A DNA stretch of 64,000 nt. It comes from HGM04593 sp045634365 (lineage in GTDB: Bacteria; Bacteroidota; Bacteroidia; Bacteroidales; Bacteroidaceae). Positions 1 to 9,595 of this stretch are shown here, piece by piece. The stretch's first letter is position 1, and each line of letters opens with the position of its first letter. Where the stretch lies: contig JAZRAC010000057.1 of assembly GCA_045634365.1 (NCBI GenBank), forward strand, positions 1-64,000, in the 5' to 3' direction. Made by a program: the position numbers and the translations under genes. The notes below the pieces were generated by a model. It was not told where the DNA came from. It did not search any database and worked only from the letters and a program-made list of their open reading frames with translations.

Positions 1-149
1 GATAAATATACACAATTGTTTCATGGGGTGTTAGGCGTAATGTATAGCAAACTTAGTAAAAAAGGATTCGAGAAACAAATGTTTTATACCTTTATATTAA
101 AAAACCATTTAAAAATCATCTATATCTTCCAGTTTTATAAAAAAAATCG

Positions 150-157
150 TATTTTTG
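150..157 (+). promoter_or_regulatory. Bacteroidetes -7 box upstream of pgk
   Basis: The octamer TATTTTTG fits the Bacteroidetes primary sigma factor -7 consensus TAnnTTTG and sits about 48 bases before the pgk start. I see no clear -33 TTTG at the usual spacing. The rest of positions 1-204 is AT-rich and I see no gene in it. Confidence 0.55.
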
Positions 158-204
158 CATAATATGACAAGAATATAACTTTAACATTTAAATACAAAGA
201 ATTT

Positions 205-1458
205 ATGATGACTATTGACAATTACAACTTTGCCGGTAAAAAGGCAATCGTTCGCGTAGACTTCAACGTACCCTTGAACGAAGAGGGCAAAATCACAGAC
301 GACACACGTATCCCCGGTGCACTTCCCACACTAAAGAAGGTACTTGCCGACGGTGGTGCACTCATCATTATGTCGCATATGGGCAAGCCCAAAGGCAAGG
401 TGAACGCAAAGTACTCTTTGAGCCAGATTGTTGACGCTGTATCGGAGAAATTGGGCGTTGCCGTTCAGTTCGCTCCCGACTGCGCAAAGGCAGCCGAGGC
501 TGCCGCAGCTTTGAAACCCGGCGAGGTTCTTATGCTCGAAAATCTCCGTTTCTACCCCGAAGAGGAGGGCAAGCCCGTGGGCATCGACAAGGAGGACCCC
601 GCTTACAACGATGCAAAGAAGGCAATGAAAGAGTCGCAAAAGGAGTTCTCAAAGACACTCGCTTCGTATGCCGACTGCTACATTAACGACGCATTTGGTA
701 CAGCACACCGCCGTCACGCTTCAACAGCTGTAATCGCCGACTACTTCGACGCCGATAACAAGATGCTCGGCTATTTGATGGAGAAAGAGGTTCAGGCTGT
801 CGACAATATTCTCAAAGACATTAAACGCCCCTTCACCGCCATTATGGGTGGTTCAAAGGTTTCTACCAAGATTGGTATCATAGAGAACCTTATGGACAAG
901 GTTGACAACCTTATCCTCTGCGGTGGAATGACATATACATTTGCAAAGGCACAGGGTGGCAAGATTGGTAACTCAATCGTTGAGGACGACAAATTGCAGC
1001 TTGCACTCGACATTATCGAGCAGGCAAAGGCAAAAGGTGTGAACCTTGTTCTTGCAACAGACTGTGTTGCTGCCGATGACTTTTCTAACGATGCAAACTC
1101 ACAGGTGGTTCCCGTGAATGCAATACCCGACGGCTGGGAAGGCTTGGATGCAGGTCCCGAGGCTCGTAAGGCTTTTGCAGCAGCCATCGAGGATGCAAAG
1201 ACAATCCTTTGGAACGGCCCCGCCGGTGTATTTGAGTTTGACAACTTTGTAGGTGGCTCGCTCGCTATTGCCGAGGCTATCGCAAAAGCAACTGCCAACG
1301 GCGCATTCTCACTCGTGGGCGGTGGCGACTCTGTTGCTTGTGTAAACAAATTCAATATGGCCGACAAAGTATCGTACATCTCAACAGGTGGCGGTGCATT
1401 GCTCGAAGCTATCGAAGGCAAAGTACTCCCCGGAGTAGCTGCCATCAAAGGCGAATAA
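205..1458 (+). CDS. pgk: phosphoglycerate kinase
   Basis: Catalyses reversible phosphate transfer from 1,3-bisphosphoglycerate to ADP in cytoplasmic glycolysis. The 417-residue length and the full set of family motifs fit: the N-terminal substrate-binding RVDFNVPLN (about residues 18-26), the LMLENLRFYPEEEG segment, GTAHRRHAST, and the C-terminal nucleotide-binding LVGGGDSVA near residue 372. Two ATG codons stand in tandem at 205 and 208; either may be used. A promoter box lies at 150-157 and a strong hairpin terminator follows at 1482-1511, so it looks monocistronic. Family assignment is very secure. Confidence 0.98.
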   Translation: MMTIDNYNFAGKKAIVRVDFNVPLNEEGKITDDTRIPGALPTLKKVLADGGALIIMSHMGKPKGKVNAKYSLSQIVDAVSEKLGVAVQFAPDCAKAAEAAAALKPGEVLMLENLRFYPEEEGKPVGIDKEDPAYNDAKKAMKESQKEFSKTLASYADCYINDAFGTAHRRHASTAVIADYFDADNKMLGYLMEKEVQAVDNILKDIKRPFTAIMGGSKVSTKIGIIENLMDKVDNLILCGGMTYTFAKAQGGKIGNSIVEDDKLQLALDIIEQAKAKGVNLVLATDCVAADDFSNDANSQVVPVNAIPDGWEGLDAGPEARKAFAAAIEDAKTILWNGPAGVFEFDNFVGGSLAIAEAIAKATANGAFSLVGGGDSVACVNKFNMADKVSYISTGGGALLEAIEGKVLPGVAAIKGE

Positions 1459-1481
1459 TTGAAAGAAACATACTGAATTCA

Positions 1482-1511
1482 GTAAACAGCGTGGTTCTCC
1501 ACGCTGTTTAC
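1482..1511 (+). terminator. hairpin terminator after pgk
   Basis: A perfect 13-base inverted repeat (GTAAACAGCGTGG / CCACGCTGTTTAC) with a 4-base loop directly after the pgk stop, followed by an AT-rich stretch. It ends 16 bases before the next start codon. Confidence 0.8.
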
Positions 1512-1527
1512 ATTTATAAAAATATTT

Positions 1528-3699
1528 ATGGAAGAGAAACGTTGCGAAGAGATTAGAAAGAAGGTTAACACACAGCTTGCGACCAGACGGCTGAAAGAGG
1601 CAATAGATACTCTGTCGGCCGACATTGAGGAGTTGCAAGAGTGGGCTCTGCGTACACGTTTCACACAGATGAAAAGCTCCTACGAATATCTGTTGGAATA
1701 TTTTCGCAACGGCACCCCCGACCCCGGGCGCGAGCGGATGCACAACAGCCTCATTGGAGAGTGCTTTATGCTCAACGACCAAATAGCCATTGCCCGTAAA
1801 GCATATTACAAAAACAGTTCCATTGAAGAGATTGGCTCGCAGTACAACAGACTGCGTGAGAATTGTGCCAATATAGAGGTAACCTCAATGCTGTCGCAGC
1901 CCGATGGGAAGAAGGCGAAGGCCACACTCTTCGACGAGCACGAAATGTTGCTCGAAAATATCTTCACAGCCATTGTGAACAGTATCGCTTGGAACAAAGG
2001 ATACACAGAGCAAATAGTGGCAATAATAAACGACAATGAATTGCCTGTGAACGACAGAGCCGTAATAACAGGAGCAATCACTTTAAGCCTCCTCAAATGC
2101 TTTGAGCCGGCAAAAGCAATGGCCCTTATTAAGGCGGTAGAGAGCAAGAGCACAAGAATATCGACAAGAGCCCTGATTGGCTACATTATAGCTATTTTCA
2201 CTCACAGGGAGCGATTGTCGTTCTACCCCGACGTGCTTGCCGCCACCGAGTCGCTCATAGACTCACCGCGTATGCTCGCCCGCATTGCAATAATACAAAT
2301 TCAGCTGTTGCGTTGCCGCGAGACACAGAAGATCGACCGCAAAATGCGCGAGGAGATTATCCCCGCAATGATGAAGAACCCACATCTGAATGGTGGGAAA
2401 ATAGGGTTCGACATTATGCACGAATTAGAACAGGAGGAGGATAAAAATCCCGAATGGAAGGAGTGGACCGAAAAGGACAAAATTAAGGATAAATTGGAGG
2501 AGATTACCCAATGGCAAATTGAGGGTGCCGATGTTTATATGAGCACCTTCTCGCAATTGAAAAATTATCCCTTCTTCAAAAGGACAATGAATTGGTTGCG
2601 CCCATTCGATGCAACGCTCCCCACCATTGCCGACATTATGCCGCAGAGCAATGGAGCAAAAAACACACTGCTGTCGACAATATGCTCTTCGAGTGTATTC
2701 TGCAACAGCGACAAATACTCCTTCTGCCTCACATTGAACCAAGTGCCGCAAGAGCAAAAAGAGATGCTTATGCAACAGATTACCGGTGGCGACGATACTG
2801 GCGAACAGGCGATTGACCGAAAATCGGAGATTCCAAAAGAGAAAAAAGCCGAGATTGAGGGTAACCAATATATACAGGATTTATACCGTTTCTTCAAGCT
2901 GGCACCGGCTCGCAAAGAATTCGAGGACCCGTTCACACTCTCGCTCAACCTCCTTGCGAGCGAAGAACTGCGCCCGTTGGTGAACGAGCCCGACACGCTA
3001 TTGCGCATATTCAACCACCTTATAGACAAAGGGTACTACGAGGAGGCGGCTATGGTGGGCGGCATATACGAGAAACAGAATTCTCCCGACGAGCAGTTCT
3101 ATCAGGAGATGGGCTACTGTATGCAGAAGCTGAAAGAGTACTCCTCGGCAATAGATTACTATACTCGCGCCGACATTATAAAGCCCGACACGCTGTGGAC
3201 TTTGTCGCACATTGCACAGTGCTATCGTATGGCCGGCAACGCCGATAAGGCCATAAGCTACTATCTGCTGGCCGAGGAGATTGCCCCCGACGACCTCTCG
3301 CTGTTAAGGCAGACGGGAGAGTGCCTTGCCCTGCTCAAACGATACGACGAAGCATCGGCACGTTTCTTTAAAATAGAGTTCCTTAAACCCGGCTCGGCAA
3401 GCACGTTGCGTGCCATTGCGTGGTGCTCGTTCCTCACAGGCAAGGATGAGCAGGCACGCGGTTACTACAAAAAGATTATGGGAATAAAGGGTGCTAAATT
3501 CACCGATTATATGAACGCGGCACACGTCGAGTGGATTATGCACGAGAATAGTGCGGCTGTGGAGCTTTACAGAAAGGCAAAGGAGTTGTGTGCCGACGAC
3601 AAGAGTTTCTTCGCTCAAATGGATAAAGACTTTGACACCCTTGTAGAGCGCGGTGCCGATGCCAATGATTTATTTCTGCTGCACGACCTCATTGTGTAA
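1528..3699 (+). CDS. large tetratricopeptide-repeat protein, function unknown
   Basis: A 723-residue protein without signal peptide or membrane segment. The N-terminal two thirds are helical and I do not recognise a named family in them. From about residue 480 to 700 there are at least five tandem TPR-like units, recognisable by the spacing of small and aromatic residues in YYEEAAMVGGIYEKQ, YSSAIDYYTRADIIKP, ADKAISYYLLAEEIAP, YDEASARFFKIEFLKP and DEQARGYYKKIMGIKG. TPR arrays generally scaffold protein-protein contacts; the partner here is unknown. It starts just after the pgk terminator and is followed by a 76-base gap before aspT, so linkage to aspT-aspD is possible but not shown. Confidence 0.75.
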   Translation: MEEKRCEEIRKKVNTQLATRRLKEAIDTLSADIEELQEWALRTRFTQMKSSYEYLLEYFRNGTPDPGRERMHNSLIGECFMLNDQIAIARKAYYKNSSIEEIGSQYNRLRENCANIEVTSMLSQPDGKKAKATLFDEHEMLLENIFTAIVNSIAWNKGYTEQIVAIINDNELPVNDRAVITGAITLSLLKCFEPAKAMALIKAVESKSTRISTRALIGYIIAIFTHRERLSFYPDVLAATESLIDSPRMLARIAIIQIQLLRCRETQKIDRKMREEIIPAMMKNPHLNGGKIGFDIMHELEQEEDKNPEWKEWTEKDKIKDKLEEITQWQIEGADVYMSTFSQLKNYPFFKRTMNWLRPFDATLPTIADIMPQSNGAKNTLLSTICSSSVFCNSDKYSFCLTLNQVPQEQKEMLMQQITGGDDTGEQAIDRKSEIPKEKKAEIEGNQYIQDLYRFFKLAPARKEFEDPFTLSLNLLASEELRPLVNEPDTLLRIFNHLIDKGYYEEAAMVGGIYEKQNSPDEQFYQEMGYCMQKLKEYSSAIDYYTRADIIKPDTLWTLSHIAQCYRMAGNADKAISYYLLAEEIAPDDLSLLRQTGECLALLKRYDEASARFFKIEFLKPGSASTLRAIAWCSFLTGKDEQARGYYKKIMGIKGAKFTDYMNAAHVEWIMHENSAAVELYRKAKELCADDKSFFAQMDKDFDTLVERGADANDLFLLHDLIV

Positions 3700-3775
3700 C
3701 ATATAATCCCCAAGGGTACAGCCCCAAGAACATTTACCATCAAACAAGCGTTATCCATCATAAAACAGTGATTTT

Positions 3776-5494
3776 ATGAATTGGATAACCGAACTTTTAC
3801 GCTCTCACCCCGAAATTGCCATTTACTTTACCATTGCCACGGGGTTTCTTATTTCCAAAATTCGCATCAAAGGGTTCAGCCTCGGCATTGTGTCGAGCGT
3901 GCTTCTCGTTGGTGTAATCGTGGGACAACTGCACATACCCATCGGCAGCACGCTGAAACCCGTCGCCTTCCTTATGTTCCTCTTTGCCATAGGGTACAAG
4001 GTGGGGCCGCAGTTTTTTAACGGATTAAAAAAGGAGGGGTTGCCACAGGTGTATTTCGCAGTGTGTATGTGCCTCTCCATTCTGCTCTTCACTTGGATTA
4101 TCTCTCTGATTATGGGCTACGGTGCGGGAGAGGCTGCCGGCCTTCTGTCGGGCTCGCAAACAATAAGTGCAGTGATTGGTGTTGCCGACGACACTATACG
4201 CGGGCTTAACATAAGCAGCGAGGAGCAGGAGAGGATGATAAACATAATACCTGTTGCCTATGCTGTTACATATATTTTCGGAACAGCCGGCTCTGCTTGG
4301 ATAATTTCGAGGCTCGGGCCGCGCCTTATGGGTGGCTTTGCAAAGGTGAGAGCCGCCTGCAAGGAGCTTGAAGAGAAAATGGGTGGCAACGACAGTGATA
4401 AGCCCGATTTTATGGAGGCTAAACGCACGGTTATTTTCCGCGCCTACAAGGTGGAGAATGAGTGGTTCTCCGAGGGGAAGCGCGTGGAGGAGCTGGAACG
4501 TTTCTTCGAGAGGCAAGGGAAACGCATTTTTGTGGAACGAATAAGGGTAAACGGGAAAATTAAGGATAGTTTCGGGTCAAAGGAGATTGTGAACATTGGC
4601 GACGAAGTGGTGCTCACGGGCCGCAGGGAGTATGTCATTGGCGAGGAGGCGTGGATTGGCACAGAGGTTGACGATGATGCTATTCTTGAATTCCCTGTTA
4701 TGATAATAAAGACAAGGGTTGCCGGCAACAGCCGCGGGCGTATATGCTGCTATAATGGAAAGAGTGTGGGCGAGCTTCGCGCACAGACTTTTATGCACGG
4801 AGTGAGCATACAGAAAATTCAACGTATGGGCGTGAGTATTCCTGTATTTCCAGCCACCAGGCTGAACAGCGGTGATGTTATTGAGATTGTGGGCCGGAAG
4901 TTCGAGGTTGAGCCCGCGGCAAAGGAGATTGGCTACCCTGCGCCGGCAAGCGATGCTACCGATGTTGTATTCTTTGCGAGCGGCATTCTTATTGGAGCGG
5001 TAATTGGCAGCCTCACACTGCACATAAGCGGTGTTCCTTTGAGCCTGAGCAGCAGTGGCGGCGCACTCATTGCCGGATTGGTGTTTGGTTGGTGGCGGTC
5101 GCACCACCCTACAATCGGTGCTATTCCAGACGGTGCCTTGTGGGTATTCAACAATTTAGGACTGAATATTTTTATAGCAGTGGTGGGAATTACCGCCGGC
5201 CCCGGATTTATCGACGGATTCAGAGAGGTGGGGCTCTCGCTCTTCGTTGCCGGAATATTTGCTTCGGCACTACCCCTGCTCTTCGGGCTCTACATTGCCA
5301 CACATTGGTTCAAATTCCATCCGGCAATTGCACTCGGATGCTGCGCGGGAGCACGTACCACCACAGCCGCCATCGGAGCATTGCAGGAGACGCTTGGCAG
5401 CGACACGCCCGCGCTTGGCTACACAGTGACATACGCGGTGGGCAACACCCTGCTCATTCTGTGGGGAGTATTTATAGTTTTATTATGCAATTAA
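3776..5494 (+). CDS. aspT: aspartate:alanine exchanger (AspT family)
   Basis: A 572-residue inner-membrane antiporter of the AAEx/AspT family. Two halves of about five hydrophobic helices each (roughly residues 10-190 and 395-572) flank a soluble middle region carrying two RCK-C (TrkA-C) like domains (about 205-300 and 300-385), which is the family architecture. The glycine-rich repeats typical of the transporter duplication are visible (GLLSGSQTISAVIGVADD in the first half, GCCAGARTTTAAIGALQE in the second). It exchanges external aspartate for internal alanine. The aspD gene begins 13 bases downstream, which strongly supports the substrate assignment because the pair forms a complete cycle. 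Confidence 0.93.
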   Translation: MNWITELLRSHPEIAIYFTIATGFLISKIRIKGFSLGIVSSVLLVGVIVGQLHIPIGSTLKPVAFLMFLFAIGYKVGPQFFNGLKKEGLPQVYFAVCMCLSILLFTWIISLIMGYGAGEAAGLLSGSQTISAVIGVADDTIRGLNISSEEQERMINIIPVAYAVTYIFGTAGSAWIISRLGPRLMGGFAKVRAACKELEEKMGGNDSDKPDFMEAKRTVIFRAYKVENEWFSEGKRVEELERFFERQGKRIFVERIRVNGKIKDSFGSKEIVNIGDEVVLTGRREYVIGEEAWIGTEVDDDAILEFPVMIIKTRVAGNSRGRICCYNGKSVGELRAQTFMHGVSIQKIQRMGVSIPVFPATRLNSGDVIEIVGRKFEVEPAAKEIGYPAPASDATDVVFFASGILIGAVIGSLTLHISGVPLSLSSSGGALIAGLVFGWWRSHHPTIGAIPDGALWVFNNLGLNIFIAVVGITAGPGFIDGFREVGLSLFVAGIFASALPLLFGLYIATHWFKFHPAIALGCCAGARTTTAAIGALQETLGSDTPALGYTVTYAVGNTLLILWGVFIVLLCN

Positions 5495-5507
5495 AATAAG
5501 ATAGTTT

Positions 5508-7169
5508 ATGAACAAGCTGTTAAAGGAGAAAAGCGAAGTAATCTCATTTGAAAAGGAGATGGAGAAGATAAGCCCGTTTGAGTTAAAGGACAGGCTCATA
5601 GCCCTTGCCGACGAGAGTGTGCGCAAAATGATGCACACAATGCTGAACGCAGGGCGCGGGAACCCCAATTGGGTGGCAACAATACCCCGCGAGGCATTTT
5701 TCCTGTTGGGAGAATTCGGCCTTGCCGAGTGCCGTCGAGTGTGGGAGTGCCCCGAAGGGCTTGCCGGCATTCCACAAAAGGAGGGCATTGCCAAGCGGTT
5801 CACCCTCTTTTTAGAGAAAATGGGCAGCAAGGAGGGAGCCCTCTTTCTGCAAAAGTGCTACAAATATATGCTGTTCGAGCATAAAGCCAACGCCGACAGC
5901 CTTGTTCACGAATGGGTAGAAGGGGTTATTGGCGACCAATACCCTGTACCGAGCCGCATTCTGCAATATAGCGAAATTGCCATTCGCGATTACATTGCAC
6001 AGGAGCTTTGCGGTGGCAGGCCACCGCAAGGAGAATTCGACCTTTTTGCCACCGAGGGAGGCACTGCCGCAATGTGCTACATATTCGACAGTCTGCAACA
6101 GAATTATCTATTAGGCAAGGGTGATAATATTGCACTGCTCACCCCTGTATTCACCCCTTATATTGAAATTCCCGAACTACGACGCTACAAATTCAAAGTA
6201 ACGCATATTCCGGCAAGCAAAATGAGCAAGGATGGGTTGCATCTGTGGCAGTATGATGAGCGTGAGATTAACCGTTTGCGCGACACAAGCTACAAGGCGG
6301 TCTTCATTGTAAACCCGAGCAACCCGCCAAGCTACGCATTAAGCAACGACACGGTGGCGGCGCTTGTGGATATTGTGAACAGATGGAACCCCAACCTGAT
6401 GATAGTGACCGACGATGTTTATGCCACTTACGTTCCGGAATTCAGGTCGCTCATAGGCGAACTGCCACACAACACCATCGGCGTTTACTCCTTCTCTAAA
6501 TATTTTGGAGCGACAGGCTGGCGCACCGCAGTAACGGTGATGCACCGCGACAATATTTTCGACGGATTATTGAAACGATTACCCCGCAAACGCAAGGGGG
6601 AATTGCAACAGCGTTACGGCAGCCTGCGCCACGATGTTGAGAGTATGCGTTTCATCGACCGTATGGTTGCCGACAGCCGTCAGGTGGCACTGAACCACAC
6701 AGCCGGCCTTTCACTCCCGCAGCAGATGCAGATGACACTCTTTGCACTCTACTCCATTATAGACAAACGCGAAGGCGACCGCTTCCGTGAAAAGATGATT
6801 GATATTATTCATCGCCGTCTCGACACTTTGTGGAAGAATATGGGCTTTACGCTTGCGCCCGACTCCTTGCGAGCCGGTTATTACTCCGAGATTGACCTGC
6901 TTGTGTGGGCAAAGAAATTCTATGGCGAGGATTTTGCCGATTATCTGCGATTGAACTACAACCCTCTCGATGTTGTCTTTCGCTTGGCAACCGAAACTTC
7001 GCTCGTAGTACTCAACGGCGGAGGATTCGACGGGCCCGAATGGAGCATTCGCGTGTCGCTTGCCAATTTAAAGGAGAGCGATTATGCCATTATTGGCAGG
7101 AGCATAAGAGGCATTCTCGACTCTTATGCCGACAGATGGAAGAAGAGCCTGCCGGTGGTGGAAATATAA
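5508..7169 (+). CDS. aspD: bifunctional aspartate aminotransferase / L-aspartate beta-decarboxylase
   Basis: A 553-residue fold-type I PLP enzyme that converts aspartate to alanine plus CO2 and also transaminates aspartate. The cofactor lysine is K331 in YSFSKYFGATGWR; upstream are the NPSNPPSYALS substrate-pocket loop and the DDVYATY PLP-pyridine aspartate region. The length matches aspartate 4-decarboxylases (about 530-550) rather than ordinary aminotransferases (about 400). With AspT 13 bases upstream, decarboxylation consumes a cytoplasmic proton while the exchanger moves net negative charge inward, so the pair can generate proton motive force. The gene is followed by a hairpin at 7173-7207. 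Confidence 0.94.
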   Translation: MNKLLKEKSEVISFEKEMEKISPFELKDRLIALADESVRKMMHTMLNAGRGNPNWVATIPREAFFLLGEFGLAECRRVWECPEGLAGIPQKEGIAKRFTLFLEKMGSKEGALFLQKCYKYMLFEHKANADSLVHEWVEGVIGDQYPVPSRILQYSEIAIRDYIAQELCGGRPPQGEFDLFATEGGTAAMCYIFDSLQQNYLLGKGDNIALLTPVFTPYIEIPELRRYKFKVTHIPASKMSKDGLHLWQYDEREINRLRDTSYKAVFIVNPSNPPSYALSNDTVAALVDIVNRWNPNLMIVTDDVYATYVPEFRSLIGELPHNTIGVYSFSKYFGATGWRTAVTVMHRDNIFDGLLKRLPRKRKGELQQRYGSLRHDVESMRFIDRMVADSRQVALNHTAGLSLPQQMQMTLFALYSIIDKREGDRFREKMIDIIHRRLDTLWKNMGFTLAPDSLRAGYYSEIDLLVWAKKFYGEDFADYLRLNYNPLDVVFRLATETSLVVLNGGGFDGPEWSIRVSLANLKESDYAIIGRSIRGILDSYADRWKKSLPVVEI

Positions 7170-7172
7170 CAT

Positions 7173-7207
7173 TGGCGGTGACCAAAAAGTAAGATAGGTC
7201 ACCGCCA
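7173..7207. terminator. hairpin between convergent aspD and malic enzyme genes
   Basis: Perfect 11-base stem TGGCGGTGACC / GGTCACCGCCA with a 13-base A-rich loop containing AAAAAGTAA. The same stem core and a similar loop occur again at 13442-13485, so this is both a likely bidirectional terminator and a copy of a dispersed repeat. Confidence 0.7.
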
Positions 7208-7217
7208 TTATTATGAG

Positions 7218-7245
7218 GTTGAATAAAAAGAGCCTTTTTAGTCAC
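7218..7245. repeat. short inverted repeat of the GAATAAAAAG / CTTTTTAGTC family
   Basis: The arms GTTGAATAAAAAG and CTTTTTAGTCAC are separated by only three bases. The same arms bracket a 115-bp segment at 13657-13771, and related arms occur at 61846-61875. It lies between aspD and the malic enzyme gene. Confidence 0.5.
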
Positions 7246-7266
7246 ACTCATTTATGTACAGTCTGT

Positions 7267-9546
7267 TTACTGTTTGTTATTTACAATAGCATCGATTGCC
7301 GCAACAGCAGTTACGTTGAGAATTTCCTGTACCGAGCTCTCAAAATCGATAAAGTGAATAGGCTTGTTCAATCCCATCTGCAACGGGCCTATAATTTCTG
7401 TGTCGGGGCTCAATGCCTGCAACAGTTTATAGGAAGAATTGGCCGAATTAAGATTGGGGAAAATGAGTGTGTTCACATCCATTCCTTTGAGCTTGTTGAA
7501 AGGATATTTATTGTCGCGCAATTCACGGTTCATAGCCACATTAACCTGCATTTCTCCATCTACTTTCCATTCGGGATATGTAGCGTGCAGATACTCCACT
7601 GCCTTTTGCACATTACCGGCACTGCCACCCTTGTCGGTTCCGAAGTTCGAGTAGGAGACCATTGCCATCACAGGCTCGTGGTTGAAGAAACGCACGGTCT
7701 TCTCCATAAGGCGTGCAACATCCACGAGTGTGTCGGTTGCGGGCGCACGGTTAATGAGTGTGTCGGCAACAAAGAATGTTCCTTTGTTCGAGTTAAGTAT
7801 GTGCATTGTGGCAAAGTGGTTGTAGCCCGGTTGAAGGCCGATTACCTCCTTGGCAACTTTTATGGTGTTGGAGTATTTTGTGTAAAGGCCGGTTACAAAA
7901 GCATCGGCATCGCCTGTCTCAACCATCATCATTCCAAAGTAGTTACGCTCGAACATCTTATCGTTGGCCTCTTCGAAGGTGTAACCCTTGCGCTGGCGTT
8001 TTTCGGCAAGGATGCGGGCGTAACGCTCGCGACGGGCCATTTCGTTGGGGTGACGAAGGTTCACAACTTCAATGCCTTCGAGGCTTAAATCGAGTTCCTT
8101 TGCGAGCTTGGCGATAATTTCGTCGTTACCCAGCAGGATAGGCTGGCATATTCCCTCCTCTTTTGCTTTTACGGCGGCCTTCATCATCGAGGGGTGAGCA
8201 CCCTCGGCAAATACTATGCGCTTTGTTTCGGTGCGGGCCATTTCGTAAATCTGCTGTGTTAGTTTCGACTCGCGTCCCATAAATTCGAGCAGATGCTCTT
8301 TGTAGGCCTCCCAATCGGTTATAGTCTTGCGGGCAACGCCACTCTCGATGGCGGCTTTTGCCACGGCGGTAGATACCTCCACGAGCAGACGGGGGTCGAC
8401 GGGCTTCGGAATAAAGTAGTCGCGACCGAATGTAAGGTGATTAACGTGGTACACCTTGTTCACAACCTCGGGAACGGGCAATTTTGCCAGATTGGCGATT
8501 GCACGCACGGCTGCGAGTTTCATCTCCTCGTTGATGGCCACGGCTGCAGTGTCGAGCGCACCGCGGAATATATAGGGGAAGCCTATTACGTTGTTTATCT
8601 GATTGGGATAGTCGGAGCGGCCGGTACTCATAAGCACGTCGGGGCGGCTATCCATTGCATCCTCGTATGTAATTTCGGGCTCAGGGTTGGCAAGGGCAAA
8701 CACAATTGGGTCTTTTGCCATTGAACGAACCATATCTTTTGAGAGCACGTTGCCTTTGGAAAGACCGAGGAATACATCGGCATCCTTGATGGCCTCTTCG
8801 AGGGTGTGAATATCGGTGCGCGATGTAATAAACTCCTTCTTCTCGGGAGTGAGGTTGATGCGCTCTGCGTTTATAACGCCGCGGCTGTCGAGCATAACCA
8901 CATTCTCCTTCTTAACGCCAAGGGCTATATAGAGTTTTGTACAAGAGATTGCTGCTGCGCCTGCACCATTCACCACCACCTTCACTTTGGTAATATCCTT
9001 GCCATTCACTTCGAGGGCGTTCAATAGGCCGGCTGCCGAGATTATGGCTGTTCCGTGCTGGTCGTCGTGCATCACAGGAATGTCGAGTTCTTTCTTCAAG
9101 CGTTGCTCAATTTCGAAACATTCGGGAGCCTTAATATCTTCGAGGTTAATACCGCCGAATGTGGGAGAAATTGCTTTAACAGCCTCGATGAATTTGTCGG
9201 GGTCTGTTTCATTTATCTCAATATCGAATACATCGATACCCGCATATATCTTGAAGAGAAGGCCTTTTCCCTCCATCACAGGCTTGCCGCTCAACGCGCC
9301 AATGTTTCCAAGGCCAAGCACGGCTGTACCGTTGGAGATTACTGCTACAAGATTTCCTTTATCGGTATATCTATATGCATTCTGTGGGTCTTTCTGAATT
9401 TCGAGACAGGGCTCAGCAACACCGGGAGAGTATGCTAGGCACAGGTCGGCCTGTGTAAAATAGGGTTTGGTGGGAACCACCTCTATTTTTCCCGGGCGTT
9501 TGCCCTCGTGATAATTTAATGCGTCTTCTTTGTTAATCTTTGCCAT
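7267..9546 (-). CDS. maeB: NADP-dependent malic enzyme with C-terminal phosphotransacetylase-like domain
   Basis: A 759-residue MaeB-type malic enzyme: oxidative decarboxylation of malate to pyruvate and NADPH. The N-terminal malic domain carries AYSPGVAEPC (about residues 38-47) and DDQHGTAII; a Rossmann domain follows with VVNGAGAAAISC (about 190-202). Residues from about 430 to the end form a phosphotransacetylase-like domain (FAEGAHPSMMKAA, GLQPGYNHFAT), which in MaeB homologues binds acetyl-CoA as a regulator and lacks transacetylase activity. That regulatory role is known for the family and inferred here. Start ATG at 9546 gives the conserved MAKINKEDAL beginning. Confidence 0.95.
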   Translation of the reverse strand: MAKINKEDALNYHEGKRPGKIEVVPTKPYFTQADLCLAYSPGVAEPCLEIQKDPQNAYRYTDKGNLVAVISNGTAVLGLGNIGALSGKPVMEGKGLLFKIYAGIDVFDIEINETDPDKFIEAVKAISPTFGGINLEDIKAPECFEIEQRLKKELDIPVMHDDQHGTAIISAAGLLNALEVNGKDITKVKVVVNGAGAAAISCTKLYIALGVKKENVVMLDSRGVINAERINLTPEKKEFITSRTDIHTLEEAIKDADVFLGLSKGNVLSKDMVRSMAKDPIVFALANPEPEITYEDAMDSRPDVLMSTGRSDYPNQINNVIGFPYIFRGALDTAAVAINEEMKLAAVRAIANLAKLPVPEVVNKVYHVNHLTFGRDYFIPKPVDPRLLVEVSTAVAKAAIESGVARKTITDWEAYKEHLLEFMGRESKLTQQIYEMARTETKRIVFAEGAHPSMMKAAVKAKEEGICQPILLGNDEIIAKLAKELDLSLEGIEVVNLRHPNEMARRERYARILAEKRQRKGYTFEEANDKMFERNYFGMMMVETGDADAFVTGLYTKYSNTIKVAKEVIGLQPGYNHFATMHILNSNKGTFFVADTLINRAPATDTLVDVARLMEKTVRFFNHEPVMAMVSYSNFGTDKGGSAGNVQKAVEYLHATYPEWKVDGEMQVNVAMNRELRDNKYPFNKLKGMDVNTLIFPNLNSANSSYKLLQALSPDTEIIGPLQMGLNKPIHFIDFESSVQEILNVTAVAAIDAIVNNKQ

Positions 9547-9595
9547 ATTGTTTAGTTATGTTGTGCCTCCTATGCACTTTTATTTATTCCTTAAT

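Noticed and set aside
1..204. A gene tail or regulatory RNA before pgk
   Set aside because: No open frame with family resemblance and no stable hairpin apart from AT-rich sequence; only the -7 box at 150-157 is supported.
7213..8088. A 291-codon frame antisense to the malic enzyme
   Set aside because: Overlaps maeB in antisense, has no recognisable domain, and its Cys/His/Val bias is the mirror of the coding strand.
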